NCBI GenBank assembly: GCA_043228905.1 | Contig: JBHGNT010000001.1 | Location: forward strand, 28,210,001-28,274,000 | Source: Azolla caroliniana | Taxonomy: Eukaryota; Polypodiophyta | Length of the DNA: 64,000 nt | Reading direction: 5' to 3' | Shown: positions 21,257 through 31,915 of the stretch, one piece after another | Position numbering within the stretch: position 1 is the first letter of the stretch | Layout of the letters: each line of letters starts with the position of its first letter | Notes under the pieces: generated by a model | Told to the model about the DNA's origin: nothing | The model's database searches: none | The model's input: the letters and a program-made list of their open reading frames with translations, nothing else | Made by a program: the position numbers and the translations under genes

Positions 21257-21694
21257 TGTCAGGAATAGTACTAAAACAGAGATGGAATTAGTACTAAGAA
21301 GAGTAGTACTATTAGTACTATTAGTACTAAGAGGACGGGACTGCGTAAGATTCCCGAGAGAGAGGAAGTGAGAAGAGAAGAGAGAGAGAGAAATAGGATG
21401 ATGACAACAGCTCTTATATTATATGAAAGATAAGTACAAATCGACTAAGAGGCTTAAGACTGGTGTTGAACCAATTTGGTTCAACATAATGCTTAGTGCC
21501 TTCTTTTATAGTGTTCTCAGGAATAATCCTGAAGCTTCTAGAATGTTCCAGAGAAATCTGGAATATACATTACTTTCTTATAATAAAACATAAATGAAAA
21601 TAATATTCTATGAATTACAATAGATGGTGAGATGGTTAAGAGCTCGACCCATATACCATAAGGTCATGGGTTCGAGTCTTGCCATCTCATGACA
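21257..21694 (-). repeat. F 5' LTR with TATA box
   Basis: 438 bases. A TATA box on the minus strand (TATAAAAG, 21510-21503) is followed by a near-palindrome at 21485-21465 (9-base arms GTTGAACCA/TGGTTCAAC, loop AAT). A tRNA-like stretch lies at 21623-21692. Confidence 0.9.
21623..21692 (+). other. tRNA-like segment in the F LTR (second copy at 16378-16447)
   Basis: On the plus strand AGATGGT near the start can pair with GCCATCT at the end (7 bp, one G-T), like an acceptor stem. TGGTGAGATGGTTAAGAGC resembles a pol III A box, and GGGTTCGAGTC resembles a B box. The anticodon and T stems are poor, so this is a tRNA-derived or tRNA-like sequence and not a working tRNA gene. Confidence 0.5.
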
Positions 21695-23792
21695 CCTATA
21701 AAGGACCATCAACCCTCTCACGAGTTATTTCATGAGATGAATAGAATTAGTAAGGCCAAACTAAAATTTCAAGAAGATTGGCGTACTAAATTTAAGTGGC
21801 TTGAGGAGGATTTGGAAACTGGTCTTTTATGGTGTAGTTATTGTAGGAGTGATCCTCATTGTAAGTCTTCATTTGGCAAAACAGGTGCCAAAAACTTTAA
21901 GACTTTTGCATTAGAAGAACATGCAAGAAGTGTGACCCATCAAGATGCCATTTTATTCCAAGAACGAGACAAGAATGGTCTTGGAAAATGTGCATCAAAG
22001 AAAAAAGCTAGTGTGGATGTAGCAATTGAAAAACTGTTTAAATGTGCATATTTTATAGCTAAAGAGGATTTGGCATTTAGAAAACTGGAAAGCCTCTTAC
22101 GATTGTTAAGAGAATGAGGTGTGGAAGGCCTTCCACGAATTTATAACGATAATAAGGCTTGTGCAAGCTTTATCTTGCACATTAGCAAGGCTCTTGAAGC
22201 CGAGATATATGATAGGGTGAGGACAAGTCCTTGGTTTGGGCTTATGGTAGATGAAGCTACCGATGTGAGCGTAACCAAGAACTTGATCCTTTACGCTACA
22301 TTTGTGGAAGGAAGGCAAGTAAAAACCTCTTATTTGGGGGTACTTGAAGTAGAGGATGGTACAATGAACACAATAACAGAAACCATTTTAGCATTGTTAA
22401 AAAAGTGGAACCTAGATGTTAGAAAAATGATGGGATTTGGAAGTGATGGAGCATCTGTTATGGTAGGTATGTCTACAGGTGTTGTTACAAGATTGAAGTC
22501 ATATAATCCATTTATGACTTCGTTACATTGTTGTGCACATCGAACAAACTTGTGTGTGCAAGAGGCTTCAAAGAACATTGAAGTCAAAGAAACAATGCAA
22601 GCAATTAGATGCCCTTGTGAATCGAGTGGCTGCACATTTCTCAAGGAGCTCAATGCGCCAAGGTGAATTAACTAAGATGCAAGATGCATTAGAATACACA
22701 CATTTGCATATTCTTGGGATTGTGAAGACACGATGTCTTAGTCGGCATAGTGCTAGCATGAGGGTATGCGATGTGTATGAACCCTTGATGATGACTTTGC
22801 AATCGCAAAGTGATGCATACAATGTATTCTTAAGTTTAAGAAACTTCAAAGTAGTGTATATGCTTCACTTGCAGATGTACTTAAGATCATGTCTACGTTA
22901 AGTATGAAATTCCAAAAGGAATATGTGGATGTGACATGCATTGGAGGTTTGGTTATGGTAGCTATTGGGGAGATAGAAGAACAATTTCTACATCATCTTA
23001 TGATGGATCCCAATGGTTTTGAGAAGGATAGCTATAATTATCCAATTATTCCAGAATATGGTAGAGAAAAAGGAATGCTTTCAGTTTTACGAGATGCTAT
23101 AAAAGGTAATATGTATAAAAGCATCCTCATGGATAGATGTATTGATGGTGAGGACTTAATTGAAGCCATACGATTCCAAACGTTGTTTTCTAAGGCATTT
23201 AATAGAGACAATAAAAAAAAGGCTTCAAGATCTGGTGACTCTTTCCGCGTTGAAAATGTTATCACCAATGAACATGTCTACTGGATCTATAAGCATTTTA
23301 GCACGAAAAACTATAGGTCTTAATGAGTTGAAAACACTTGGAAATTTTTATGGCATTCAAAAAATGATAGATGGGAAAACATTTTCTCCCATAATTGATA
23401 ATGATAAACTGTATGATGAATATGCAATTTTCAAAAGGCAAGCCACTACGGAATGTCTTGAAAGAGATTTCTTAGATGTTTGGGGTATGATAAATTGTAA
23501 TGATGTGTGGAAAGAAAAGCTACCCGAACTTCTAAAGCTTTCATTGATAGGATTAATTCAATGTTCTTCTACGGCAACATGTGAGAGAGGCTTTAGTCGC
23601 CTAAATCTAATAAAAAATAAGTTTAGAAATAGGTTAAAAAGCAATGCGATTGATGCATTGATACGAATAGAACATGACTTTAGTGCTACCATTTTGTTGT
23701 GGCAAGAAAGCAAGGCATATCGTCATATTTTTACAAGAACTTCTCATGAGCATGATGATGACATCGAGGACTTCATAGAAGATATAGATTGA
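21695..23792 (+). pseudogene. hAT-like transposase, main part, broken
   Basis: Order: an N-terminal zinc-finger-like region (LLWCSYCRSDPHCKSSF...H...H, BED/TTF-like), a DUF4371-like catalytic part (FGLMVDEATDVS, MMGFGSDGASVMVG, SLHCCAHRTNL), and a C-terminal hAT dimerisation motif (CSSTATCERGFSRLNLIKNKFRNRL). This resembles transposases related to ZNF862/KIAA1586 (family recall). Breaks: an in-frame TGA at 22115-22117 and frame changes near 22595, 22860 and 23290. Such enzymes cut and paste DNA. No terminal inverted repeats were found, so the element ends are unknown. The gene is dead, and F has additionally split it. Confidence 0.8.
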
Positions 23793-24435
23793 AACATTAT
23801 AAATTTGATTGATTTTGTTTTGGAACTTTCTATATACTAGATCTAATTTGATCTAATATGCTGTTAATGCTACTTTACAAAGTTTTGAAAAGTGAAAATT
23901 GTTTAAAAAGTTAGAATTTTTTTTGGTAAATATATATCTTTAGTTTTTGGGATCCAAAATTTTGTGATTGATTTGTTTTGGTATTGCGCTAGATTTTTTT
24001 TTATTTGGTATATGGCCAATTTTTTTTTTTAACATGTTTCGGTTGACATTGTTGCTAGTAGGAACGTGGCCGGCTGAAATTTTAAAATTCCGGTTAGGTT
24101 TATGAGAAGTAGGAAAATTTCTAGTATGGGCTAGAGACTTTGCCCAACACTGATCCATAGAAAGTATTAATGTAATATTCGTGTTCGTGCAAGCATTCAA
24201 ACGTTTGGAAACGAACACGTTTGAAATTGGAAAAATACGTGCTCCGTATTTTTTTCTTTCTTTCATTTATTATTATTATAATTCAGCTCACCCTTGTGGT
24301 AAGGAGTCATGTTATTGTTGTCTATGTCTTTGGTTCAATTCCCAATTTTCTCATCTTTCTCTCTCTCTCTCTCTCTCTCTCTCATTAGTACCATTTTTAT
24401 AGCAAAATTTTATGTTAGTGTTATAATGTTTTTTT
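23793..24435. other. Flank of hAT gene with a SINE-like segment
   Basis: AT-rich sequence after the transposase stop. At about 24282-24352, CAGCTCACCCTTGTGGTAAGG resembles an A box and GGTTCAATTCCC resembles a B box, followed by a (TC)n tract at about 24358-24383. No gene. Confidence 0.5.
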
Positions 24436-24687
24436 TGTTATAGAATAGAGTGATTAAGAAAGATCAAAGAGTGATTAGATATTAATCAAGATCACAATAC
24501 AATCTTTAGATAGAGCTCATACGCTACGCTCTTCTCTATATCATCTCAAAATGATTGAGATACATGAGTTTATGACCCACAAGATGATGGGATGCATGCA
24601 TACTATTTACATTATGAAGTCTTGTTAACTAGAGTTTAGGACTAAGATAAGTATAGCATGACTCATATTATGCATGATTTCATAACA
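24436..24687 (-). repeat. K 3' LTR
   Basis: Minus strand TGTTATGAAATCATGC...CTATAACA. The polypurine tract lies at 24688-24697 (minus strand GATGAGGGGGAG region). Confidence 0.88.
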
Positions 24688-24719
24688 CTCCCCCTCATCT
24701 CATCATCATTGGTTTAGCT

Positions 24720-27702
24720 CATTAGCTCTGATAATCTTCTAAGTCCAAGAGAAGGAATGTTCAGCCAATATTTTGATGCGAGTAAGCTTTTGGTAAATAT
24801 ATCTGCCAAGTTCTTGCTTCATTGCATAGGTTGAATGTTGATATAATTATCATTGAGCTCATGAGTAAAGAAAAACTCGGGAGAAATATGTTTGATTCAA
24901 TCCCCTTTAATGAAACCTTTCTTGATTTGATTAATGCAAGCATAATTATCTTCATAGATAACTGTTGGTAATGAGGGGCTAATAAAACCGCAAGAACTTT
25001 CAATATGCCCGATTACGCATTGTAACCATAGGCATTCTCCTCTTGCTAAATGTAATACCAATATCTCAACATGATTTGAAGATGTTGTAGCCAATGTTTG
25101 CTTTGCCGATCGCCAATAGATCGTTGTACCACCAACAAGGAAAATATATCATGTTTGTGGTCTACCAACGTGAGGGTCAGATAAAAAAACCCAACGTCAG
25201 AATAACCGGTCAATTGGCCGTGCATAGAATCGTTGGTAAAGAAAAGACCGATATCTTTAGTGCCTCGTAAATATTGGAAAATCTGCTAAATTCCAATCCA
25301 GTGTTGCCTGGTAGGATCGTGACTATATCGAGCCAACAAATTGACAGCGAACGAAATGTCCGAACGGGTACAATTGGCCAAGTACATAAGTGCACCAACA
25401 ACATCCATGTTAGGATATTTGTGGTTCCAATGCTGACTCGTTGGAAGATCTTGGCCGAAATGGGTCACGAGAAGGATCTAGAGAGAGTACTACCATAGGA
25501 GTTCTAATAAAATGAGCTTGATACATAGAAAACCATTTTAATATTTTATGGATATCAGAGCTCTGATGAAGATGAATTCCATTAGATAGGTGCTCGATTT
25601 GAAGACCCAAGCAGAATATAGTTAAGCTGAGGTCTTTCATTTCAAATTGGCGGCTAAGCATAGCAACAACATCTTCAATATTATTGGATGTTCCAATAAT
25701 ATTGAGATCATCAATATAAATAGCGATGATGACAAATTATTTGAGATGATGCTTGATAAATATGCAAGGACAAATATCATCATTCTTAAATCCATGAGAA
25801 GAAGATATTGAGAAAGATGTTGATACCACATACGACCAACTTGTTTAAGTCCATAAAGTGACTTACATAACTTGATCGATGGATTGCGAAATTTTCCAAG
25901 CTACATAGATTTGCAAAGTTCTTCAGGTATCTTCAAGTATATATCTTTATCCAAATCACCATAAAGATAAGCTATAACCACATCCATGATACGCATATGA
26001 AGACTTCGTTGAATAGTAAAATGAATCAACCAACGAAAACGTTGCATCTATAACCTGAGAATATGTATCGCTATAATCAATACCAAATTGTTGTGTAAAA
26101 CCTTGAGCAACAAACCTTGCCTTATAACGGATACCAATAGGTGTCTCTTGAATTTTATCAAAAACTCCTTGCTTGAGAAGACTATTTAGCTTCTTTCCAC
26201 TTATCCCAAAAAGGGGATGTTTTTGCTTCTTGAATAGTTTGAGGATCCGATTCATTCACAAAATTTGTCATGAGTTGATGGGGAGAGTAAACATGATATG
26301 ATGACAACCGTAGTTGGAGAAGTTGTGCTGCATGAAGTACTGCATGTCCCCATGTTGAACTAGGCAAATTTGATTTGATAAGAATCGGCCGCACAATTAC
26401 TTGGATTTGTTTAATCGAAGATTCAACCATACCATTTTGAGTGTGAACATGAGGAGTTGAAACTTCAAAATTAATACTAATAGATTTGCAATAGCGAATA
26501 AAGGTTGTTGACGTAAACTTGGCAACATTGTCCATCTGAATCGGCTTAATTGGAAAATCTGGGAATTGAGCAAGCAACTTGATGATAAGGATGAGGAGTC
26601 AAAGAAATGCCATGTTGCGAGTAGAAAGAAGTGTGACGTGAGAAAAACGCAACGAAGCATCTTTGACTCCCATGAAGTAATAAAATGGTCCAAAAGGAGG
26701 GTGTACTAGTCCATGGATATCGCCATGTATATGCTCCAAAAGTTTTTGGTGACTCACACAGTTCCTTGTGCAAGAAAGGATGAATCAACAACTTTCCTTG
26801 TGCACATGGAACACAAAGACAAGTTTTAACTTGATTAAAGTATTCCAACTTTAAAGGTAGATCTTGAACATCATTGATCATTCTCCTAATCATTGTATGG
26901 CCAGGATGACCTAGTCTATCATGCCAAAGATCCAATATATCGGTATTGACATTCGAAGAAATATTGGAGTAGTGGGCAAATGAAGCCATGCGGATCTTCG
27001 GGGCTTTAAGGTTGAAACAATACAATTGATTTGGTAAGACTTCTAACTCATCAATAACCTGGGTAGTATTTGATAGGTGCTTGACTACTCGCATTGTCTC
27101 TTTCCCATCTTGTTCCCATGTCATGAGGTGGTATCCATTGCGTCGTACATCTGCAAATGCAAGAAGATTTCTCAGTGAGGTAGGCGTATAGATAACATCA
27201 TGTATTTCTAAGCAAACACCACTTGGAAGTTGGATACTGGTGGGGCCTCTTCCTTCCAATACAAGAACCAACAATAGTCTTGATGTCAAAAGGGGCTTGA
27301 TCTTTAATATGATGAAAGAATTCTTTATGACATAGAATAGTGTGTGTTGAGGCACAATCAATAAGACAAAGAAAACGACTTGTATGCAAATCAATCATAT
27401 GAGCTTCAAACATGTTGACTTCGAGCTCAAATTCCAAAGGATGATCCATAAAACTATATTCCAAGATTGGAATTGATGGTGAGATTGTTGATGATTCTAC
27501 TACCATATTAGCCTCTGGTTTCGTATCTCGACCTTGCTTGCCATACTTCTGGTAAAGATCAACATGAAACTTAGAAGTTCGGCAGGTATTTGCCCAATGC
27601 CCTCGTAAACCACATCGAAGACATGAATTCGATGAAGGCTTATCTTGACTTGACTTTGATTGATGATGCATTGGCTTGACTTGATTACTTGTGGGATATT
27701 GT
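24720..27702 (-). pseudogene. K pol remnants (zinc knuckle to RNase H)
   Basis: Reading leftwards: zinc knuckle CLRCGLRGHWANTC (about 27620), a protease-like IDCASTHTIL (about 27370; Cys replaces the usual Ser/Thr after Asp), GAG-pre-integrase LWHDRLGHPGHTMIRR (about 26920), integrase pieces (PIQMDNVAKFTS, HTQNGMVESSIKQ), RT pieces (YKARFVAQGFTQQFGIDYSDTY) and RNase H pieces (MDVVGALMYLANCTRSDISFAVN, VIYEDNYACINQ). They lie in different frames with many stops. The solo LTR splits gag from this part: the host codons for RKQYP continue across it. Confidence 0.8.
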
Positions 27703-28099
27703 TGTTAGGAAACAGGTCCCTCCGGATGGGAAATGAGAAGAATAGTACTGATGAGCAAACTCGGATGACAAGTACCCGGCTACGGAAGACCTGGTGAGAA
27801 CCGGATGAGGAGTACCCGGCTACGGAAGACCCGGTGGGAACCGGATGAGGAGTACCCGGCTACGGAAGACCCGGTGGGAACCGGATGAGGAGTACCCGGC
27901 AAGAGCCGGATGGTGAAGGCCCGGTGAGAAGTGCTCACCGGATGAAGGGACATATTCGTAAATATGTTTCTGAGAGTCCATCGGGGCTATATTTATAAAT
28001 AGCCGAAAAGTCGTATTAGTATAAATATGACTTAGGGCAAACAGAGAAAGATGATTGTTGTTGTCATTCTTGTTGGCGCAAGATTAGAGCGCAACAGTG

Positions 28100-28144
<45 letters not shown>

Positions 28145-28396
28145 AGAGTTCGTATCTCTGTTGTAACCGTCGCTTGTGGCGAAGACAGTGAACAAGAGGT
28201 TGTTGCCTCTGTGTTCATCTATTGTATATTGTTACATAGTGATAGTTAGCAGTCAGTGGACTGTCGTGGTTTTTCCCGTGTTTGGGTTTTCCACGTAAAC
28301 ATCCTGTGTACTCTTCTCTCCATTGTGTCGTGCATTCATTCCTGTTTTCTGTGTTTTGATTCTAAGCTTGGTTGTGGCCGAGCGTTGTTCCTATCA
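27703..28396 (+). repeat. Solo LTR of family A inside K
   Basis: It starts TGTTAGGAAACAGG, has a TATA box in GTATAAATATGAC and a (GA)n tract at 28103-28141. It matches the A LTRs (36638 on, 63337-63916) through the CCGTGGTTTTT...CCACG block to GGCCGAGCG. No interior follows, so it is a solo LTR. TATTG/ATTGT on both sides supports insertion, but the last few bases (CTATCAAAGT before ATTGT) do not end cleanly in CA. It holds four 40-base tandem units. Confidence 0.8.
27761..27920 (+). repeat. 40-bp tandem repeat, four units, in the solo LTR
   Basis: The units start at 27761, 27801, 27841 and 27881. Each begins (C/T)CGGATGA and contains AGTACCCGGC. The second and third are almost identical; the last diverges in its second half. 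The position corresponds to U3, upstream of the TATA box. Confidence 0.85.
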
Positions 28397-29148
28397 AAGT
28401 ATTGTTTCCTTTGTTGATTTCTTCCTCCTCTTCCTCTTCCTTGACTCTGTGCATATGGATGTTGGTGACGATGTTGTCGGCTAGAATAATTACTCTCGAC
28501 ATGTGTCAAATCCTTGAATTGTAGAGGAGCTGCAAGTTGACTTACTGGATGAAGTTTGTCGTTCTTGAGGAGAACTTGGTGGTGTTGCTCAACAACAAGA
28601 AGTGCAGATAAAAGTTCAGCATAGGTTTTAAAATCACGATTACGATATTGTTCGGAAAGATTAAAATTTGAGGGATGAAAAGTAGTTAACGTTTTGTTGA
28701 TTAGATTCCCCTCTTGAACAAGGTTATCATGACCACAAAATTTAAGTTTAGAAACGATACCAAATAGTGATGAATTATATTCAACAACTGTCTTGAAATC
28801 TTGAAAACGAAGTTGATTCCATTCATGCAAAGTGTTGGGGCCAAGAACAGTTCGTTGATGATCAAACCGGATTTTGAGTTGCTTCCAAAGAGTTGATGGA
28901 TTCTTTATGGAGAAGTATTGATTTTGAAGGCTTAGATCAAGGTGATGAAGAATGAAGATGAATGCTTCCGCTCCCTTCTTCTTAGTATTTGAATTCTTCG
29001 CATCATTAAAATTATCACTTATCGTATGAAGGATATCTTTTGCCGTGAGATGGCATTCGACATGAACCATCCAAGTCATATAATTGGACCCATCCAACGC
29101 AAGTGGCGGGAATAAGCATTTCTCTATTTGTAGAGCTTGAGAAGTCAT
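28397..29148 (-). CDS. K Gag (interrupted at its end by the solo LTR)
   Basis: ATG at 29148; MTSQALQIEKCLFPPLALDGSNYMTW is a UBN2-type Gag start. The frame stays open for 250 codons to the solo LTR (ending ...QRKQY) and would stop inside it at 28336. Gag is intact here while pol is ruined. It forms the particle shell in its family. Confidence 0.8.
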
Positions 29149-29225
29149 GCTAATGGTAATAATAAGGTAGATTTATATAAGAGAATAATTAATTACTATT
29201 GTAGAGGCTAATCGTGCTGATAACG

Positions 29226-29477
29226 TGTTATAGAATAGAGTGATTAAGTAAGATCAAAGAGTGATTAGATATTAATCAAGATCACAATACAATCTCTAGA
29301 TAGAGCTCATACGCTACACTCTTCTCTATATCATCTCAAAATGATTGAGATACATGAGTTTATGACCCACAAGATGATGGGATGCATGCATACTATTTAC
29401 ATTATGAAGTCTTGTTAACTAGAGTTTAAGACTAAGATAAGTATAACATGACTCATGTTATGCATGATTTCATAACA
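29226..29477 (-). repeat. K 5' LTR
   Basis: A 252-base copy of 24436-24687. The primer site follows on the minus strand. Confidence 0.88.
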
Positions 29478-29880
29478 ATTTTCTTCTCTTTTTTTATTAT
29501 TAGAACTAATGTTATAATGTTAGTGTTACTTGTGTCTTGGGTGCAATTCCCAACTTTCTTATATTCTCTTGTTAGTGTCATGGCAAAATTTTATGTTAGT
29601 GTCATGTTCCTTTTTCTTCTTTTTCTTTCTTTCTTTGTTATTAGAAATTAGGTCACCCTAGTGGTAAGTTGTTATGCTACTACTGCCTATGTCATGTTTT
29701 CTTCATATTCTCGAATATACGTTTTATGAGTTTTTGATCGTTTCTTTTTTCTTTTTTTCTTTCTTTATTATTAGAAATTAGCTCACCCTAGTGGTAAGTT
29801 GTTATGCTACTATTGCCTATGTCATGTTTGCTTCATATTCTTGAATATACGTTTTATGAGTTTTTGAACGTTTGATTATA
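29478..29880 (+). repeat. Tandem SINE-like segments
   Basis: Two copies of a unit of roughly 130 bases (from about 29634 and about 29765) share TTATTAGAAATTAG(G/C)TCACCCTAGTGGTAAG and CGAATATACGTTTTATGAG or a close variant. A related piece at 29510-29570 carries GGGTGCAATTCCCAAC, like a B box. The same motifs occur at 24282 on the other side of K, so K inserted into this repeat array. Confidence 0.6.
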
Positions 29881-31215
29881 ATTTATAATGACATATTTTA
29901 ATTCAATCTCTATAGTTCATACTCATTTTTTTGTAAAGTTCTAAAGTGAGGATGATAGAGATGTTTTGATTCTTAAGAAGCATCCCAAAAGTATGTATGT
30001 GATACAATGCAAATATTGCAACCATACTTATGTTGGTGGTTCACAATGGATTAGAGTCCACTTATTGGGATTGAGAGTGAATCAATATATAATATAGACC
30101 ATAGTCAATCCAATCCAACTTTGAGATGATTTACCATACATGTTTGATTGAATCATTCTCGAATGCGAATGCACGTATGCTACGTTATGGTTCATTCTAT
30201 GTATGGTTGACTAAATAACTAAACTAAGTTGAGCTTGATCTCTCAACAGTTTTTATTAACTAATTGTTTATAATTTTATTTTTTAATTTGTTTTTTAAAT
30301 AATTACTAAATTGGAATTATTAATAAATAAAGAGTAATGGACAAGATACGTATACATACATACATATATGAACATAACGCCCAACTGTCTAATAAATGCT
30401 TAGTTATTAATGATTATTAAATGTAACACCCTTTATCTTGTTTTCTCTTATTCATTATTTAATATTTATGTACAAAAAAAGAATTCAAAAGTCAAGGTTG
30501 CTTCAATCGAATCAAACTCTAGAGTGGAGACTCCAGACCATTCGAGGACTAGCTTGGATTCTCTTCGCTCGCTCTAAAGTTATGTACATTTGTATGTATG
30601 TCAATATGTATGTATGTACGTATGTACACCATATGTATACCACTTGGACTTGGGCAACATTAAAAGATATGCTACGAAGAACCCTGTCTATATATGTAAC
30701 TATCACTTCTCACATGGTCTCCATCAATCCCAATATCCCACTATTCCAATTAGTGCGCATACAGTGAAAAGCTAAGAAGTGACTCCAAGGAGAGAGGCAT
30801 AGTTTGTGAATGTATACACAATTTACCCTCCCCACTAATTCATCGCCTTGTTACACCCAAACACATATATATAACCTCAAAGATGCTCGATCATATGATA
30901 AAACCACTCTACACGGCAAATTCTGATTTATTATTTCCTTGATTCTTCACATGAGGTCGATTTTTGTGGAATATACAAATCCTTGCTGATGTGACAACAA
31001 GAGACATCTATCACAAATTAATTCATAAGTGATATTTAAGGAATTGTAGAAGAAATTTTTTCAGCATGTATGTGAATTAGGACGGATCGGTCGACTAAAT
31101 GGATGGCAAAGAGGCGTACAAGTTAATGGGGATTCTTATATACCCATTATGTAGTTGCAATGTGTGTTACATATGGGGTGGTATTCTTGTCTTCCATTTA
31201 GAGTTAAGGTTTCCA
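29881..31215. other. AT-rich DNA without recognisable genes
   Basis: Contains TATG/TACG microsatellites at about 30345-30375 and 30590-30640. Nothing coding is recognised. Confidence 0.5.
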
Positions 31216-31690
31216 TTTAGGGGGTTATGGTTAACAATCGGCAACGGAACCGCAAAACCTCTGCTTAACAGTTTGAACGGTTCGGTTCGGTTCAGGTTTA
31301 GGGTTTTTAAAACGGTTCGGTTCAGTTTTAACAGCCAGAAACCGCGGTTTAAATGGTTTAACCGCTATTTATTTATTTTCAAATAAAAAATTTTAAAAAT
31401 TGTTTTTAAACAATATTTTCATTTTTAGAAAGTTATTCTCACATTTTAGGAACAATCTTAAAAAATTTTAAAAATGAAATATTATAAATTTTAAAAAATT
31501 AAAAATTAAAATTTAAAAATTAAAAATTAAAAATTAAAAATTTGACGTATGTTGAAAACCGAAACTGAACCACGAAACCACGATTTTTACGGTTTAATGG
31601 TTTAATGGTTTAATGGTTTAATGGTTTAATGGTTTCGTGGTTCGGTTCGGTTCGGTTCAGGTTTCAAAAAATTTTAAACGGTTCGGTTGT
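31216..31690. repeat. GGTTCGG and TTTAATGG low-complexity block
   Basis: GGTTCGGTTCGG words at about 31275-31330 and 31635-31690 flank an A/T-only stretch (about 31380-31545). TTTAATGG is repeated about five times at 31591-31632. It may be a decayed small transposon, but the flanking words are direct, not inverted. Confidence 0.5.
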
Positions 31691-31714
31691 TAGTTATGGT
31701 TGGGGAATTGCTCA

Positions 31715-31915
31715 TTGGATATGCTCTTTAGAAGAGGAATATTGCTTTTGGATTGTTTTTCTTTTGTGCATTAGAGGTGTTCTAAAGAAGGGAGATATTG
31801 ACTTTGGAGAGTGTTTCTTTTGCACATTGGAGATGCTCTAAAGAAGAGGAATATTGCTTTTGGATTGTGTCTTTTGCGCATTGTCCTTAGAGGAATATTA
31901 CTTTTGGATTGTCAA
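31715..31915 (+). repeat. Imperfect 57-bp tandem repeat
   Basis: Units begin near 31717, 31773 and 31830, with a partial one near 31886. Each has (G)ATGCTCT(A/T)AAGAAG, AATATTGCTTTTGGATTG and TCTTTTG(T/C)(G/A)CATT-like words. Not coding. Confidence 0.65.

Larger units (their letters stand above)
16012..21694 (-). mobile_element. F: intact-looking Ty3/gypsy chromovirus (Tf1/sushi-like)
   Basis: LTRs of 438 bases (16012-16449 and 21257-21694) differ at about one site by eye. Perfect 5-bp duplications CCTAT lie at 16007-16011 and 21695-21699. Gag (21187-20030) and pol (to 16461) are both open and overlap in the -1 relation. Pol carries protease, RT, RNase H, integrase and a C-terminal chromodomain. 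No tRNA primer site of the TGG... type follows the 5' LTR. It is one of the youngest insertions here and disrupts the hAT-like gene. Confidence 0.92.
24436..29477 (-). mobile_element. K: decayed Ty1/copia element with young LTRs
   Basis: LTRs of 252 bases each (24436-24687 and 29226-29477) differ at roughly six sites by eye. The flanks are TTTTT and ATTTT, a near-match target duplication. Gag lies at the right, then zinc knuckle, protease, integrase, RT and RNase H fragments leftwards in shifting frames. A solo LTR of family A is inserted at 27703-28396. The primer site (minus strand CGTTATCAGCACGA, 29225-29212) is a variant type known from some plant copia elements. Confidence 0.85.

Noticed and set aside
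21623-21692. A functional tRNA gene
   Set aside because: Acceptor stem and boxes are suggestive, but anticodon and T stems do not form well; kept only as tRNA-like.
27761-27920. Direct repeats that could suggest a CRISPR array
   Set aside because: Units are head-to-tail without unique spacers and lie in an LTR of a plant retroelement.
24431-29482. Perfect target duplication for K
   Set aside because: Flanks are TTTTT and ATTTT, so only four of five bases agree; reported as near-match only.
31216-31690. A hAT MITE with inverted subterminal GGTTCGG repeats
   Set aside because: The repeats at both sides are in the same orientation, and no terminal inverted repeat or 8-bp duplication was found.
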